Below, one piece after another: positions 48,386-61,100 of a stretch of 64,000 bases of DNA. The stretch's first letter is position 1, and each line of letters begins with the position of its first letter. The position numbers were made by a program, and so were the translations under genes. Source of the DNA: Ophiura sarsii (lineage: Eukaryota; Echinodermata; Ophiuroidea; Amphilepidida; Ophiuridae); assembly GCA_035610835.1 (NCBI GenBank), contig CM069441.1, positions 158,643,255-158,707,254 of the forward strand, given 5' to 3'. Under the pieces are notes generated by a model. It searched no databases and was not told where the DNA came from. It saw only the letters and a program-made list of their open reading frames with translations.

Positions 48386-48892
48386 CTTCTTTCGGAGGGA
48401 TCATCATCACTCATCATCATTATCATCATAATTAGACACTTTTCAGCCTCTGGGTTATTCATAAAAATGTGGGGGGACATCTGCTATTATGCCCCCCCCC
48501 CCCCCACTTTGAAAAGTGAGGGGGACGTGTCCCCCTGTCCCCCACCTATATGACGCCCTTGTATATACCCCCTCCCCACGGTGTATATCCTTCAAGGCTG
48601 TTATTATTTATTTGAGCGCCCCTTTCCTTTTAAAGGATTTTTTATCATAATATGAAAGAACTTGTACTTGTAGCACATAGACCTATAGATCTATTTCGAA
48701 ATAGGTGGAAAACGTTGTATAATCAGCGGCGGCGCCACAGGGGGGGGGGGGGGGGGCAGGGGGGTTAAAGCCCCTAAAGAAGGATGGGAAAAAAGGGAAA
48801 GAAAAGAAAAGGGAAAGTAAAGAAAAGAGGAAAGAAAAGAGGAAATAAAAGAGGAAAGAAAAGAGGAAAGGAAGGAAAACAGAGGAGCCTAT
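48386..48892. other. Gene-free stretch with G-rich and purine tracts
   Basis: Contains an ATC microsatellite (48399-48430), a poly-C run near 48492, a poly-G run near 48742 preceded by a hAT-MITE-like 'cagcggcggcgccacagggg', and a GA-rich tract (48775-48880). Confidence 0.5.
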
Positions 48893-49232
48893 CAGTGGCG
48901 TAGCCAGGGGGGGGGGGGGGGGGGGGTCGCGCCCCCCCATATTGACGTCGTGTCGGTTAAGATTGGCACTGTCGGTTCATTTGACCAGAGGAATCATGGA
49001 ATTATGATGGTCAAAAGTACACAGATGATATTTTTTCGCGCGCTGCGCGCGCATATGTTACCCCTAAATGCAATATTCGTTGGAACAAGCTTGTTTACAG
49101 CCAAAATGTATCTTAATCGTGCAAAAATTAGGTGTAAAGTCAAAAATGTTCGCGCATATCTTGACTCATAACAATCTTGTCGGTTCATTTTATTTCTCGC
49201 CCCCAAATATCAATAACCTAGCTACGCCATTG
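48893..49232. mobile_element. hAT MITE, 340 bp, perfect 8-bp target duplication
   Basis: The ends CAGTGGCGTAGC and GCTACGCCATTG are inverted. GAGCCTAT occurs immediately on both sides (48885-48892, 49233-49240). The left end leads straight into a poly-G run (48908 on). There is no transposase. Confidence 0.92.
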
Positions 49233-49518
49233 GAGCCTATAACATCTGAAGATGAAGATGATGAGTTGATGATGTGAGAAATAAATTATAAATGACCAAA
49301 CAAAGTGAGTAACCAATGGAGCCCGCCCCGACATAGCCCAACATAAAAAAAAAATTAACAATCTAATGAAACCAAAAATAACCTCAGCAGACGGGGACAC
49401 GAATGGCCGCAAATGTTGATTCTCCGTTGGTGTTAAAGGTCCAGAGAAGTGCTCATGAAACTTATTTCAAAAGTTATACAATATATCAGTTGGAACATTT
49501 AACATGTTAATTTTTTTA

Positions 49519-49618
49519 NNNNNNNNNNNNNNNNNNNNNNNNNNNNNNNNNNNNNNNNNNNNNNNNNNNNNNNNNNNNNNNNNNNNNNNNNNNNNNNNNN
49601 NNNNNNNNNNNNNNNNNN
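49519..49618. other. Assembly gap of 100 N
   Basis: Exactly 100 undetermined bases, the usual placeholder for a gap of unknown size. It lies directly beyond the last visible DNAAF10 exon. Confidence 0.99.
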
Positions 49619-49808
49619 TATCAAAATTAAGTATATAATTTAGCAGATTGATTGGACCACTAGACCTAAACATTTGAGGGCAACACAAAAATTTATTGTT
49701 TTGGCCAAAACTCACCACACCAAATTCCCCTGCATTGCCTGGAAATTTGCTGGATTTCAATGGTTTTCCGGAAGGCAGTTATTGTTCCATCTAAAGGGCT
49801 AAACTTAC

Positions 49809-49909
49809 CATATTCTCATATTTCCCTTGAAATCACCGGTCGCCAGATGTCTTTGCTGAAGGCTAGATGCCCCAAATGTACAGCAGCGAAAAGCTTCTTG
49901 TTTCTCACT
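49809..49909 (-). CDS. DNAAF10: DNAAF10 exon 2
   Basis: 101 nt between the acceptor 'attatag' and a GTAAGT donor. It carries [20 protein letters not shown], the family-typical end of the first WD repeat. The terminal Trp codon is split TG|G. Confidence 0.88.
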
Positions 49910-51144
49910 CTATAATTATAATTGAATAATTAAACATTAAATTTAATAAATAGTTTATCCCAAACTTGAAACCAAGATATGTTCAGAATAATAATTAATA
50001 AAGAACAGTTAGGCCAAGTTAAATATTACATTGGTAGTCAGCGTTCAATTTCCAGCATTTTTTTGTGTAGCAAAAAGTGTGATGCAACCTACTATTAGTT
50101 TTGTGTAGCAATTCACAAATTTTGTATATATACAGTAGCACATTTTTTTCTCGTAATAAAATTTATATTTCATCAAATTTGCACGTTCTTAACGCACGTA
50201 TAACCTGTATACCGTAAGAAAAATTCAGTACGCAAACTACGCATACGTAACGTGTACACGATCTAGATTTTACAATTGAACACATTTTAGTAATAAAACA
50301 CAAGGAAATACATGTATTTTTCGCTCACGAGTCACAATGGATTTCATAATTGTTTACATCTTACAAGGCACCATTGTTGAATATGATTCCTTTTGTGTCC
50401 ATGGTGCACCGAAAGAATGAAAACAAGTTTTATTCAAAGTGATTTTTGTTGGCTGCTTTTCGTAACACTCGGCGGCATGGGAACAAGACTAGCATCAAAA
50501 GTGACGTCATGATTTCATACTCTTATTCAACAATCTCTTTTAAATTATAAACCGATGGTTTGAGTTCTGCGCACGTGTGTAAACCAATGTTTTTTTCTAA
50601 CGCTGACAAAAACAAAATATAAACTGCCGATTCTTAAGGATTTTTTTTTTAAAGTTAAATTTGAAGATGAAACTCAATCTTTCTAGGCCTATCGTAGGTT
50701 TGGCTTTGATGGTAGGTGATCAAATATCAAGTAGGGAATCTTTTTGCGTCACAGTTTTTGCTACATATTTGTGCAATTGCATCGCAACACTTCGCATTTC
50801 GCAATGCGACACCGGTTAAAATTAAATCGAACGCTGTTGTGTTGATAATGATACTGATAGTCCCCGCCCTCACCAATTTTTTGGAGAGTTTGAAATATTG
50901 TTTCAAATACGGGACGTCTAGCAAGACATAGTCATTGAAATTAAGTTATTAATACCTCATGAAGTAGATTCGTTTCTGCTTTGCCCTCATTGCTGTGGGC
51001 CATTTCATACACCTGCAGTGCACCTGTTTGCCTGGGATACGACCCCACAACCACAAATCGTGCACTGGATGGAACCCATCGACAATCGTACAGCGTGTAA
51101 TTTAACGCTTTCTGGGCGTGCACTATAATCTGTGGTTTATCCAT
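49809..51144 (-). CDS. DNAAF10: Dynein axonemal assembly factor 10 (WDR92), exons 1-2 only
   Basis: WD40 beta-propeller protein that works with the R2TP chaperone complex in cytoplasmic pre-assembly of axonemal dyneins (known for the family). Exon 1 (51144-50956) encodes [30 protein letters not shown] and GALQVYEM and ends at GAG|GTATTA, phase 0. Exon 2 (49909-49809) encodes [20 protein letters not shown] then [14 protein letters not shown], ending in TG|GTAAGT. Alignment to the remembered vertebrate protein is collinear without gaps across the junction. The remaining WD repeats are not visible to the left. A 100-N gap starts 190 bp past exon 2, so the gene is incomplete here. I chose the second in-frame ATG (51144) because it matches the family's N-terminus. 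Confidence 0.9.
50956..51144 (-). CDS. DNAAF10: DNAAF10 exon 1
   Basis: 63 complete codons from the ATG at 51144 to the donor GAG|GTATTA. The upstream in-frame ATG at 51162 would add six residues and is less likely from family alignment. Confidence 0.9.
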
Positions 51145-51597
51145 GTTGATAAATGTGTTCAATCAAATGCAAATTGAAACATTTATCGTGCAATTTCTTG
51201 CAGAAACCGTTTGGGTTTCTCGAAAAATCGTCTGCTTTGTACGTTGCTATCGGAAGCGCGTCGTCGACTGGAGAAAAGAAGGAACCAACAAATGAATCAA
51301 TCAATTTTGTGTTTTTGTTTCATAAAATTTACTAATTTAATTTATATGAACATTATAACATTTAAAAACAACTTTGGGATAATTTCAATGAGCATACGTA
51401 GTAATATTCAGATTGTTTATTTTTACTTTAAGATCCAGTATAGTATAATGTTTCATTTATCATCAATATATTTAAAAATATTTCCATTCTCATAGAATAT
51501 ATCTAGCAACACTGTTCCAGCCAATGAGAAAGCAAAAATCCCCGTGAATTTACCGATAAAACTAGGTCCACCAAGTGGTCTATTTTAACTCGGAATT
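51145..51597. promoter_or_regulatory. Putative bidirectional promoter between DNAAF10 and PSMA6
   Basis: The two start codons diverge across 453 bp, so the promoters and 5' UTRs of both genes must share this space (or lie in unseen 5' exons). No TATA box is obvious at a sensible position. A CCAAT box lies 63 bp before the PSMA6 ATG. Confidence 0.6.
51531..51544 (+). promoter_or_regulatory. CCAAT box overlapping an antioxidant-response-like element
   Basis: CCAATGAGAAAGCA contains CCAAT and, overlapping it, ATGAGAAAGCA, which fits the loose ARE core RTGAnnnnGCR bound by CNC-bZIP factors (NRF1/NRF2) that control proteasome genes in animals. The motif is short and could occur by chance. Confidence 0.4.
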
Positions 51598-51673
51598 ATG
51601 TCTCGTGGTACAAGTGCAGGGTTTGATAGATTCATTACAGTTTTCTCTCCTGAAGGGAGGCTATATCAAGTTG
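51598..51673 (+). CDS. PSMA6: PSMA6 exon 1
   Basis: 25 codons plus one base, ending GTT G|GTAAGA. Starts at the family-conserved MSRG. Intron 1 is 3104 bp. Confidence 0.97.
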
Positions 51674-54600
51674 GTAAGATACACAAAATTGGTATTTATT
51701 TGACAATTTGTATGCGAATCCCAGGCCATCGGTGCAAAATTCGTCACCCTACTACAATACAAATATCATGATATACTTAGTCCTTGGTACCAAAATCTAG
51801 GATTTTGGTACTTACTCAGGCAAATGTGTAAGGTGGAAGCTAACCATCATGACCATCTCTTGAAACACAGACTTAATCAGTCTATAAAATAAGTCCGGAT
51901 GCTTGTAAAAAACTAATCTGTGGCAGATTGCGTGATCAGCATCCATCTCATCTTGAAGGCATCATGTTTATGAATAGAAGTTATTGATTGCTCCAGAAAT
52001 GCCAGAAAAGATAAGTTGGGATTAGGCCTGTGTTAATCCATGCATGCCCAACATTGGACAAACATGACAAAAAAAACAATAAAATTCCAGGAGACTCGAT
52101 CAATTGCTTTATATTATAGACTGCAATAAGTCTGGTCAAGAAATGGTTAGGTTATTAAATTGGTTCCCTTTAACACACTTGCCTGAAGAAGTACCAAAAT
52201 CATGAGATTTTGGTACCAAAGGACTATGATATACTACAAATTACAATACAATGATGATATTGTCAATATACTTTTCCTAAGGCTAGAATTATAGAATAAT
52301 AAGATCAAGGAGTTAGTAGTGTAATATAAATATTAATAATAAATAAAAGTCGATATTGACAAGACTAGTTTCTTAAACCGGCCTAACCCGTTCAGGCACT
52401 TTTTTCAGATTTTTTTCTGCGCGGAGTTCAGCAGCAGCAGAGCCATGCAGAGTACATAGTGATAGTCAGAGATAGGCATGTTCATACAATTTTGAAAAAA
52501 TAAAATTATCTCTTTGAAAATGGAATAGGCCTACATGGAAACAAAGTAGGCTACTTTACAATAAAAAATGATGGTTCAACCTAGTCTCGATAGATACCAA
52601 ATCTATGATTTGGGTATCAACTCAATGCATAATGTTGAAAGGAACCGTTTTAGACAAAAAATGTAGTAACCTGAAAATCCTCCGTTTTTATGTCCCACTA
52701 ACCTGTTTGGAGAATCAAAGTTGTCCTTGAATGTTCACTATTTAGTCATGGCATTGCTATGAAATTAAGAGCTAGCAAAAGTGTTCTGAAAAGTCGCATT
52801 GGAATTTTTTTATATAGGCACTAGCAAGAAAAACAGGGTATAAAACACAAAATCACCTTTTTGTCGGCCATTTCGAACGAAACAACAACACAAGGTCAAT
52901 TACTCAATTAGGTTTTTATTTTTCTGTGCAAGGCTACCGGATTGAATTTCATCCAAATAATAGATACATATTGGTCAAGAGTAAGGCTGGGAATTTCTGG
53001 CGGGCAAACGGGTACCCGCCCGACATAAGGTACCCGGGTACCCGAAATCAGGTACCCGATACCCGAAAACTTTTTATTTTATTTTTTATTTTTACATTTA
53101 TTTTTATTTTCCAAGTCCAAAACAGGACCTTATATGACCCATATTTGAACCTAAATAACCCACATAATACCTCATGACCCACACCATAGGAATAGTAACT
53201 CATAACCCAAAGATCCTATACTAAAATAGTACTATATACTATCTTGCTGTATTAACTGATAATTTACTGAATTTAGGTGGGCTTAATTATGCTTGTGATA
53301 TCATTAGCAGATGTATATTATAAAATCTATTCCATTACCTGTAAAGTTGCAGGACCATGTCCATCTCATCTAGTGAGGCCTCTGTGTTTTTGTAACACTA
53401 CCAAGCATAGATAGATTCATGGGTTGATCATGTTAACCTTTTATCATTCCCAAATGTAATGTCTTTGTTGTTTAGAAAAATGAAAATATTTCTTAATTAG
53501 TTGTGACACCAAGATAGAGGTTACATGGAAATGATATGGGGTCACATGAGGGTTATGTATGGGGTCAATTGAGGTCGTTTAGGTAACAACATTTTTACTT
53601 CAATTTTTTTTTTTAATTGAAAAAAAAATTGGGGTCGGGTACCCGGGTACCCGTCCGGAAAATGGGTCGGGTACCCGGGTACACAAATACCCGAAATTCC
53701 CAGCCTTAGTAATAAGCAGAATTTTATGTCAGATTTATCACCAATCGAAGAAACCTTTATTACACAATTATTTCCCCACATTTAGCGATGCCACACCAGG
53801 TAAAATATATCAATACTATATATAAGGTTCAGGATTTCCTGTTATTTTTTTAGGTGAAAACCGTGGGCAGTTTTTGTGAAAACCGTGATTATTGAGATTT
53901 CAAGAAAAAATTGCACACAATTCTGTGACTTCCATAGCCTGAAAAATGTTTTTTTCCCGGCAAGCGATACCAAATTTCCCTCCAAAATGGAATGCATTTC
54001 TTAATTAAAGAGTAACATTTCCCTCCAAATGCCAAAATTTCCCTCCAAACGCTCAAATTTCCCTGCAAGGAGCTTTCCGTATTGCCTACTTTTTCAGCCC
54101 GATCGTTTTTTAAGGCATTCAACATTTTGGAAAACATATTCTACAAAACAAGATTTTAATATTTTCTCACACTATATTTTTTAGTTTATTCATGGAACAT
54201 AGCATGTGCGGTCAATGTTTATAGTTCTTTTTATAGTCTCGACGACCGTGCTATGTTTTACATATGAACATCGTTACAACTGGTTACATGGAATTGCGTA
54301 CTGGGGGATGATGTTGAAGTGATTAGATTTACGATGAAACAAAGTTGGTCTGGTCGAATATTATTTGGTATCATTCTCATAAAACGGTGCGTTTGGGCTG
54401 TCAAATTGTTTAAAAAAAGTAAAATAAATAGCAATTCCGCGATTTCATGTTACAATTTACAAAATCCATGATTTAGCATGAAAACCTTGAATTATGCCGT
54501 GAATTCCGCGATCACTGGAAACCTAGAACCTTAACTAGGCTTTACATGACCCAACACAAGAAGATGCACACTGTCCCACAATATGTTGACATTTGTATTA

Positions 54601-55077
54601 AGTTATTTAGGATTCAGACTTATTAATGGATAACCGTTGGTAGTCATGGTTGAGTATTTTAACTGCTGGGTTGAAAATTAATATAATATTAAATTCTGCA
54701 GAATATGTGGCTTAAACTTGTATTTATTTTTATGTCTCTCTTGATTATTTCTTCATTTGATTGTTCATTGTTGACAGAATATGCATTCAAGGCTGTTAAT
54801 CAGGGTGGTATCACATCTATAGCAATGAGAGGTACTGACTGTGCTGTAGCTGTCACACAGAAAAAAGTACCGGTAAGTTTTAAGTTAATCAAAGTAATTT
54901 ATGAAACATCATGAGGTACCAGTTTGTGTGCTTATATTAAGACTGTTTAAAGAGTTCTGGCATCTAGTGTAACCTAATGTTACTCCCTACCTACATCAGG
55001 CTACATGTACTACATTGATTGTGGTGAATCGATTCCACAGGGGGCAAAAGGCCCACCAACCCAATCACAATCCTTGT

Positions 55078-55117
<40 letters not shown>

Positions 55118-58100
55118 TTGACACTTGTCCACTGTCACACGTTATTAAAACTGATCGATTTAATTCAGAATACACATAATTTTTACCTGATTTTTGTTTT
55201 CAAACTCGGTTATTTTATAGTGTTTAGCCACTTGGCGGACCATTTAAACATTGATAACTAACATTGGCGAAGACATGCTTTTTACCAATACGATTGTTTG
55301 GCAATATGATGTACTATTGGGCTGATACGATTGTCGATACGAAGCATCAGTTCAGCTCTTGTAATTATTCCTCACCATTCATTCAATTAAAATACATTTG
55401 TTTTGCAGGACAAGTTGCTTGATGCTGATAGTGTTACACACATGTTTAAACTTACAGAGCATATTGGATGTGTTATGACTGGGCTTACAGGTAAGACTCA
55501 CTTAAACCCTTAGGTCCACTCTCACCAGCCAGATCCTTTGGGTATATCTCAAGGTTGAGATTTCGCCATCTAAACTCTATTTCATCTGTCACCAAATGAA
55601 CAGGTGTAAGCCAGTTCACCTTTGCCTTAAGGTTCCAAATACAAACCATCTCTATTTTTAAATGTTGATAGTAACAAACAAGTAGAGATGGTTGCTCTTC
55701 ATATTTTCATTTAGATTTTAGTGAAGCTTTATGTTGAACAAATCCATTGTGTTACTCACGTTAAGACGGTTTTGTCTCCCTGGTCCAAAGACTTCAATAA
55801 TTACTTGATCCACTTGTTTTCCTGCGAGAATTGTTCACATTCTCTGTCCCATGCTACAGATGTAGAACCAAGGTTAAAGGTAGATGTTCCGATTTTCAAC
55901 TTGAAGTTTTCTATTTTACATGAAAGGTCATCCTTAAAAAAGTCGTGTTCCAAAGTTTGAGTTGCATAGCTCTAATGGTTCTTATTTTATACGCACAAGA
56001 TGCTGTGAACTGTACCCATTGAGTAGTACACAAACTATATCGGTGGTTACCACCATTCGCGGTAATTCAACGTTATTTCATCGATTTATCCGTAATTATA
56101 CCGATTTAGGCCGTCAAATTTCAGTATGATGATGAGAAAAATATGAGCTTTCATATGATATGAAAATCTCTGTATGTTTGTAATAATTCTGTGTTACGAA
56201 AATGTGATCGGGTCATCTACCTTTAAAGGTGTATTTTGTAACTCTCTTTCAAAGTTAAAAGGTGTATTTTGTAACTCTCTTTCATGTTCTGGAGTTAGTG
56301 CCTTTTGGAATCAAGCTCTTCATATGTAGGTCGTGGATATCAAGAGAACCTAAACAACAAACTTGAAAACTAATTCTACCAGGAGCTGCCTATCTTCCCT
56401 GGTTGTGGCTATATCACCAGCCCAGATTTGACACGTAATTAATTCCATTGATTCATTTTATACTTGCCTCCACAGCTGACAGTCGATCTCAGGTACACCG
56501 TGCTCGATATGAGTCTGCTAACTGGAAGTATAAATATGGCTATGACATTCCATTAGAGATGCTATGTAAACGTATGGCAGACATATCACAAGTCTACACA
56601 CAGAATGCACAGATGAGACCATTGGGATGTTGTAAGTACTTCATTAGAGCCAAAGTCTCCTACAGTCAGTTCTCAAAATGTCACCAAGGCCATTGCCATG
56701 CTTTGAGGTGTTTTGCTTTAGTGCCCTAGACCTTTGTTAACTTTTGTATTCTTGACCATTTGTTGGCCTTATAGTCACACTTACGGGTTTACGCATGTAC
56801 GCTCGCACATACGCACACATTGTTTTGAGCCTGGTCTACAGTGCAACAGTTTGATCAAAACAAAATATTCCTTGAAGTTTCAGCTTTCAAATACAATTGC
56901 CTATGTATACCTTTTCAATTACAGATAAAAGAAACAATTAAAGGCATTTAAGCAAAGTGACTGAAAATGACCTTTTGTCCTTATATTTTTCTAAAAAAAC
57001 GAGATATGTTTCAAAAAAAGTGCTCAATCACTATCAGAACTATTGGCTATCTAGATCCCAAAGTTTACGGCTTTATAATGTTCAAATTCTGCTTTGTAAA
57101 GTTCAAATTCTGCTTTGTAAATTCAGGTTGTGCTTTCTTCAGTTTTCAATTTGAGCTAAACACACCTCGACCCATGATAAGTATTTCTTTCTTGTATATT
57201 TTCAGTGTTTAGACCAAGTCCAACATTTATTTATGAAATATTTGGCAAAACTATTTGATTGTGTATTTTTTGATCGAACATTTTCGTAACAAAATCATGA
57301 AATTCCACTTGTCTAAAAGAGAAAGCAGAAAACTTTGGGCTTTAGCCATATCCGTTGTAAACATTATTTGAAATCAGTGTACCTTTATTAATTTTACATG
57401 GTTGCAAAATTATAGGTAAAATCATGTTTTGTAAATATTTTCACTAGTTTTCAAGTATTTTCTACTAAATATTGATATTTTTGTTGAATTGTTAAGTTTT
57501 CATATTGCAAGACCTTTACTTTTTACATATTAACCCTCAACCCCGGTTTAGGGTTTTTGCCGGGATCACAATTTCTGAACCTGTTTTGCACTTTCAGTGT
57601 ATTTTAATTGATAAAGCTGACACCAAACATCAAAACTTTCACTTCAGAAAGTATGATATGAATCACTCAAGCAGAACAATCCCCTCACACCATACAAATA
57701 TTGCTTTTATGGGAACGACATTCCCATGGATTTCGTAGCCCATTTTTATTGTAATATTTTGAGAACAATGGATGTTTTTAGCATTTAATGAGGGTGTAGC
57801 TAATAAGATGGGTTTGACATGTAAAAAGTGTTAAGATACCAATATTTTTCACTCACTACGCTTGCAAACAGCTTTTGGTTGGATCCTTGTTGTTTTTTGT
57901 TTTTGTTTTGGGGGGGAATCGGGTCCCCTCTGGTTAGGCTATATTAAAAAAATCATTTGTCTCAAAGCTCCCGCGCGCGTTAGTTAATTGGTGCGCGTTA
58001 GAAAGAAAAAAATTATGAAGAAGAAAAAAAATCAGATTTTCATTGTCCAATACAAAAAAAACCCCAACATTTCACAGATTTTTCAGATTTTCATTGATCA

Positions 58101-61100
58101 CATCATTTTAAATACAAAAGTTCACTTTTACAAGGATTTCAATATTTTATATAATTTATAAAAATTAAAAAAAAAAATTAAAAAAAAAAATCGCATTCCG
58201 CATTAGGTTTTGAAAAACTGAAGAGCTTTGAGACAAAAGATTTTTTTAATATAGCCTTACGGCCTGTAGTAAACCAATATATTCATGATTTATTTTTCCT
58301 TCCTACTTTCTTCACATTCTCCAGGTATGATATTGATTGGATGGGATGATGAACGTGGACCACAGGTGTTCAAGACTGATCCAGCTGGATATTACTGCGG
58401 CTATAAGGCAACTACAGTGGGTGTGAAACAAACTGAAGCCAATAGCTTCTTGGAAAAGAAACTCAAGAAGAAGCAAGACTTCACATTTGCTCAAACAGTT
58501 GAGGTAATAACCATAGTTAATGGCCACTTCTGATACAGGTTTGATTAAAGGTGCATATCATTCTAGTGATAGTTATATATCAAATGAAAGCTTGTGACTT
58601 CTAGATTCCAAATTATGTGTTTTTAATTTTTTATAAACTTCTAGTAAGCCTCTATGCCTTTTCAAAGTTTTCATCGACTCCCCTCTCTAAAAAAAGATTG
58701 AGTGACCTTGCAAATCCACAGGGTGGTGATGACATCATCTCCTGTACACCACCTTACACTACCAGCACAGACAGCCCCATGCACTTGCACACACTGCATG
58801 GAGTGTCAATACATACAATGTACTGGTATAACACCCATGGACCACCACATAGCATAACATTTATATAATTCTACGATTTAATCATGGAATTATTTGTATT
58901 ATATAAATTCTACCTGTATTTTAATATATTTTAAATAATCGTGTATAATATAGGCAATTCAATATGGGAAAAAATCACTATGGTCATTGTGGATAATACT
59001 AGGCGAGGAACAAAATATAGTTTTTGAATAGATGTATAGTGTTTGTGAAAATCCTGTTTGAAGTTGTGTGATATTTGGCTTAGAAATTTGGGAAATTAGG
59101 ATTATAACATTAAATAAAGCCTAAAAAGCAAAAGGCTTAACTTTCTATTTTTTTAAATTTTATTACACAGGTTTGGGGCACTTTATATCAAAGGCAATTT
59201 TCACCAAGGGATATGGTATTTCCAAGAGAACATTTCCTATTTTGGTCTGATGTAGATGTAATTCCATTACCGAAAAGTAAATAAAGTTTTTCTACTGGAC
59301 TTGTTCTTGTTGAATTATAATGTCATTGTAAATTCTCATCCTTCCCCAACCTACTAAGATTCTCAAACATCAACTTCAGCAATATCTATACTTGTTCTTA
59401 TCAAAACAGTGGTAACGGAATTACATTTGGTAACAGAATTACATTAAGTTCACAATTACAAATTACAACTTTCTGAAGATATAAAGAAACTATCTAGTAA
59501 TCTCTCTTTACATATTGTTAAACAATCAATCACAGAATATGTTTGTTAGGTTATTATTTACTTAAGTCTAATTTTAAACACATTGGTCCAATAGTTTGAT
59601 ATAATGGGCGTTTTTATGTTTTTCCTCCATTTTCTGGTTTTTAAAACAAACACAAATCATCTTTGTGAGCTTAGTTTGCATACAGGGATTTCCATTTTAG
59701 TTTATAATAGTGGAAGACTTGGAAGTCATGCTGAATGTTAACACACTCATTCAGATAACATGGATAATCTGATATTCAAACAATTTACAATGATCTGGTA
59801 AATTTATTCACAATTTCGTAATTCCGGGTTTCATTAACAATGAAATTGTTTGCATAATGATTATGTTATAAAATTGAATCCTACATATTAATAGTATTTT
59901 TAATTCAAACATCACACACTTGTACGGTTTCACTATGCATTATATCATGGGTTTGTTCACATATTGTTATCAGTGGTGTGTGGGGTGTGTGTACAGGAGC
60001 TGATGTCATCAGCTTGTGCTGTAATATGATCCGGTGAATTTGTTAGATATGAAGGAGGCCCTCTGGAGGTTAAAAGATTGGTGATTTTGATTCTTTTTTA
60101 CTGATTTTCTGGCACACAGGGTTTCGGGGGAAAATCAGAAAAATATATTTTGAAATCTAGAGATCACCAGCTTTCCATTGATATATAATGATCCATAGAA
60201 TAACAGCCACCTTTAAAGCATCATCATTGGCAACATCACAAGCGGATCTACAGGTTTTTCCTGAATGATTTAAAGCAGGAAAGGTGCATTTATTTAGCTA
60301 TGAATATAGAAGAAAGAAAAACATTAGCAGGTAAAGGGTGAAAAATCAATGGAAGTAATAATTGAATAATTTTGTGTCTATTCTCTCTATCAATCATTTC
60401 TTCAATCAATTCAACCAAATCAAATGCAGATTTCACCTCATTGTAGCCAAATAATAATAGCATGTTACATTCTATAAATTTTGTTAATTATTGACTTGCC
60501 TTGGGCCTCCTTCAGTTGTGATGATTGGCTGCCATACGTTCGCACCTCCGGATCATATTTTTCTAAGCTGCTCTGTCTTGTGCCAGATGCTTGGCCTTTG
60601 TTAGACTCTTTTCCTGCTGCCTTCCATTTCCCTTTTATTATGTGGAGTGCCAGTAAGCTACCACTGCATCTTATGATGTGCCCAAAGCAGGCCAGTTTCC
60701 TTTTGATTGGCTCTCCTACATCTCTTCACACCAAGTTCATTCATGAAACTAATATTGGTTCTTTTCTAGTTGACCTTTAGCATTCTTCTCCAGATCCACA
60801 TTTCAGCAGCTTTTATTCGATTCTCATCTGGTTTGGTTAAGGTCCATCCCTCCAGACCATAAAGGAGTACGCTCCATACCAGTGTCTTACCAAGATTTGG
60901 TCCTGGAATTCTATCATCCTTCCCTTGGCCATCTTGACTACTTATTAAAGTATCCATCACCTGAATGTCAGTTAAAATTTGATTTTAGACACCCTGTATT
61001 TTCAACGGCATTTACCTCTCTACTGACTGGTAACCTAATTAGACTGGAAACTATTGACCTCTTCTTACCAGCTTATGAAAAACATCTGTCATTTGATACA

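Noticed and set aside
49467..49760. DNAAF10 exon 3 in the open frame spanning the N gap
   Set aside because: The residues on both sides of the gap do not match WD40 or DNAAF10 sequence that I can recall.
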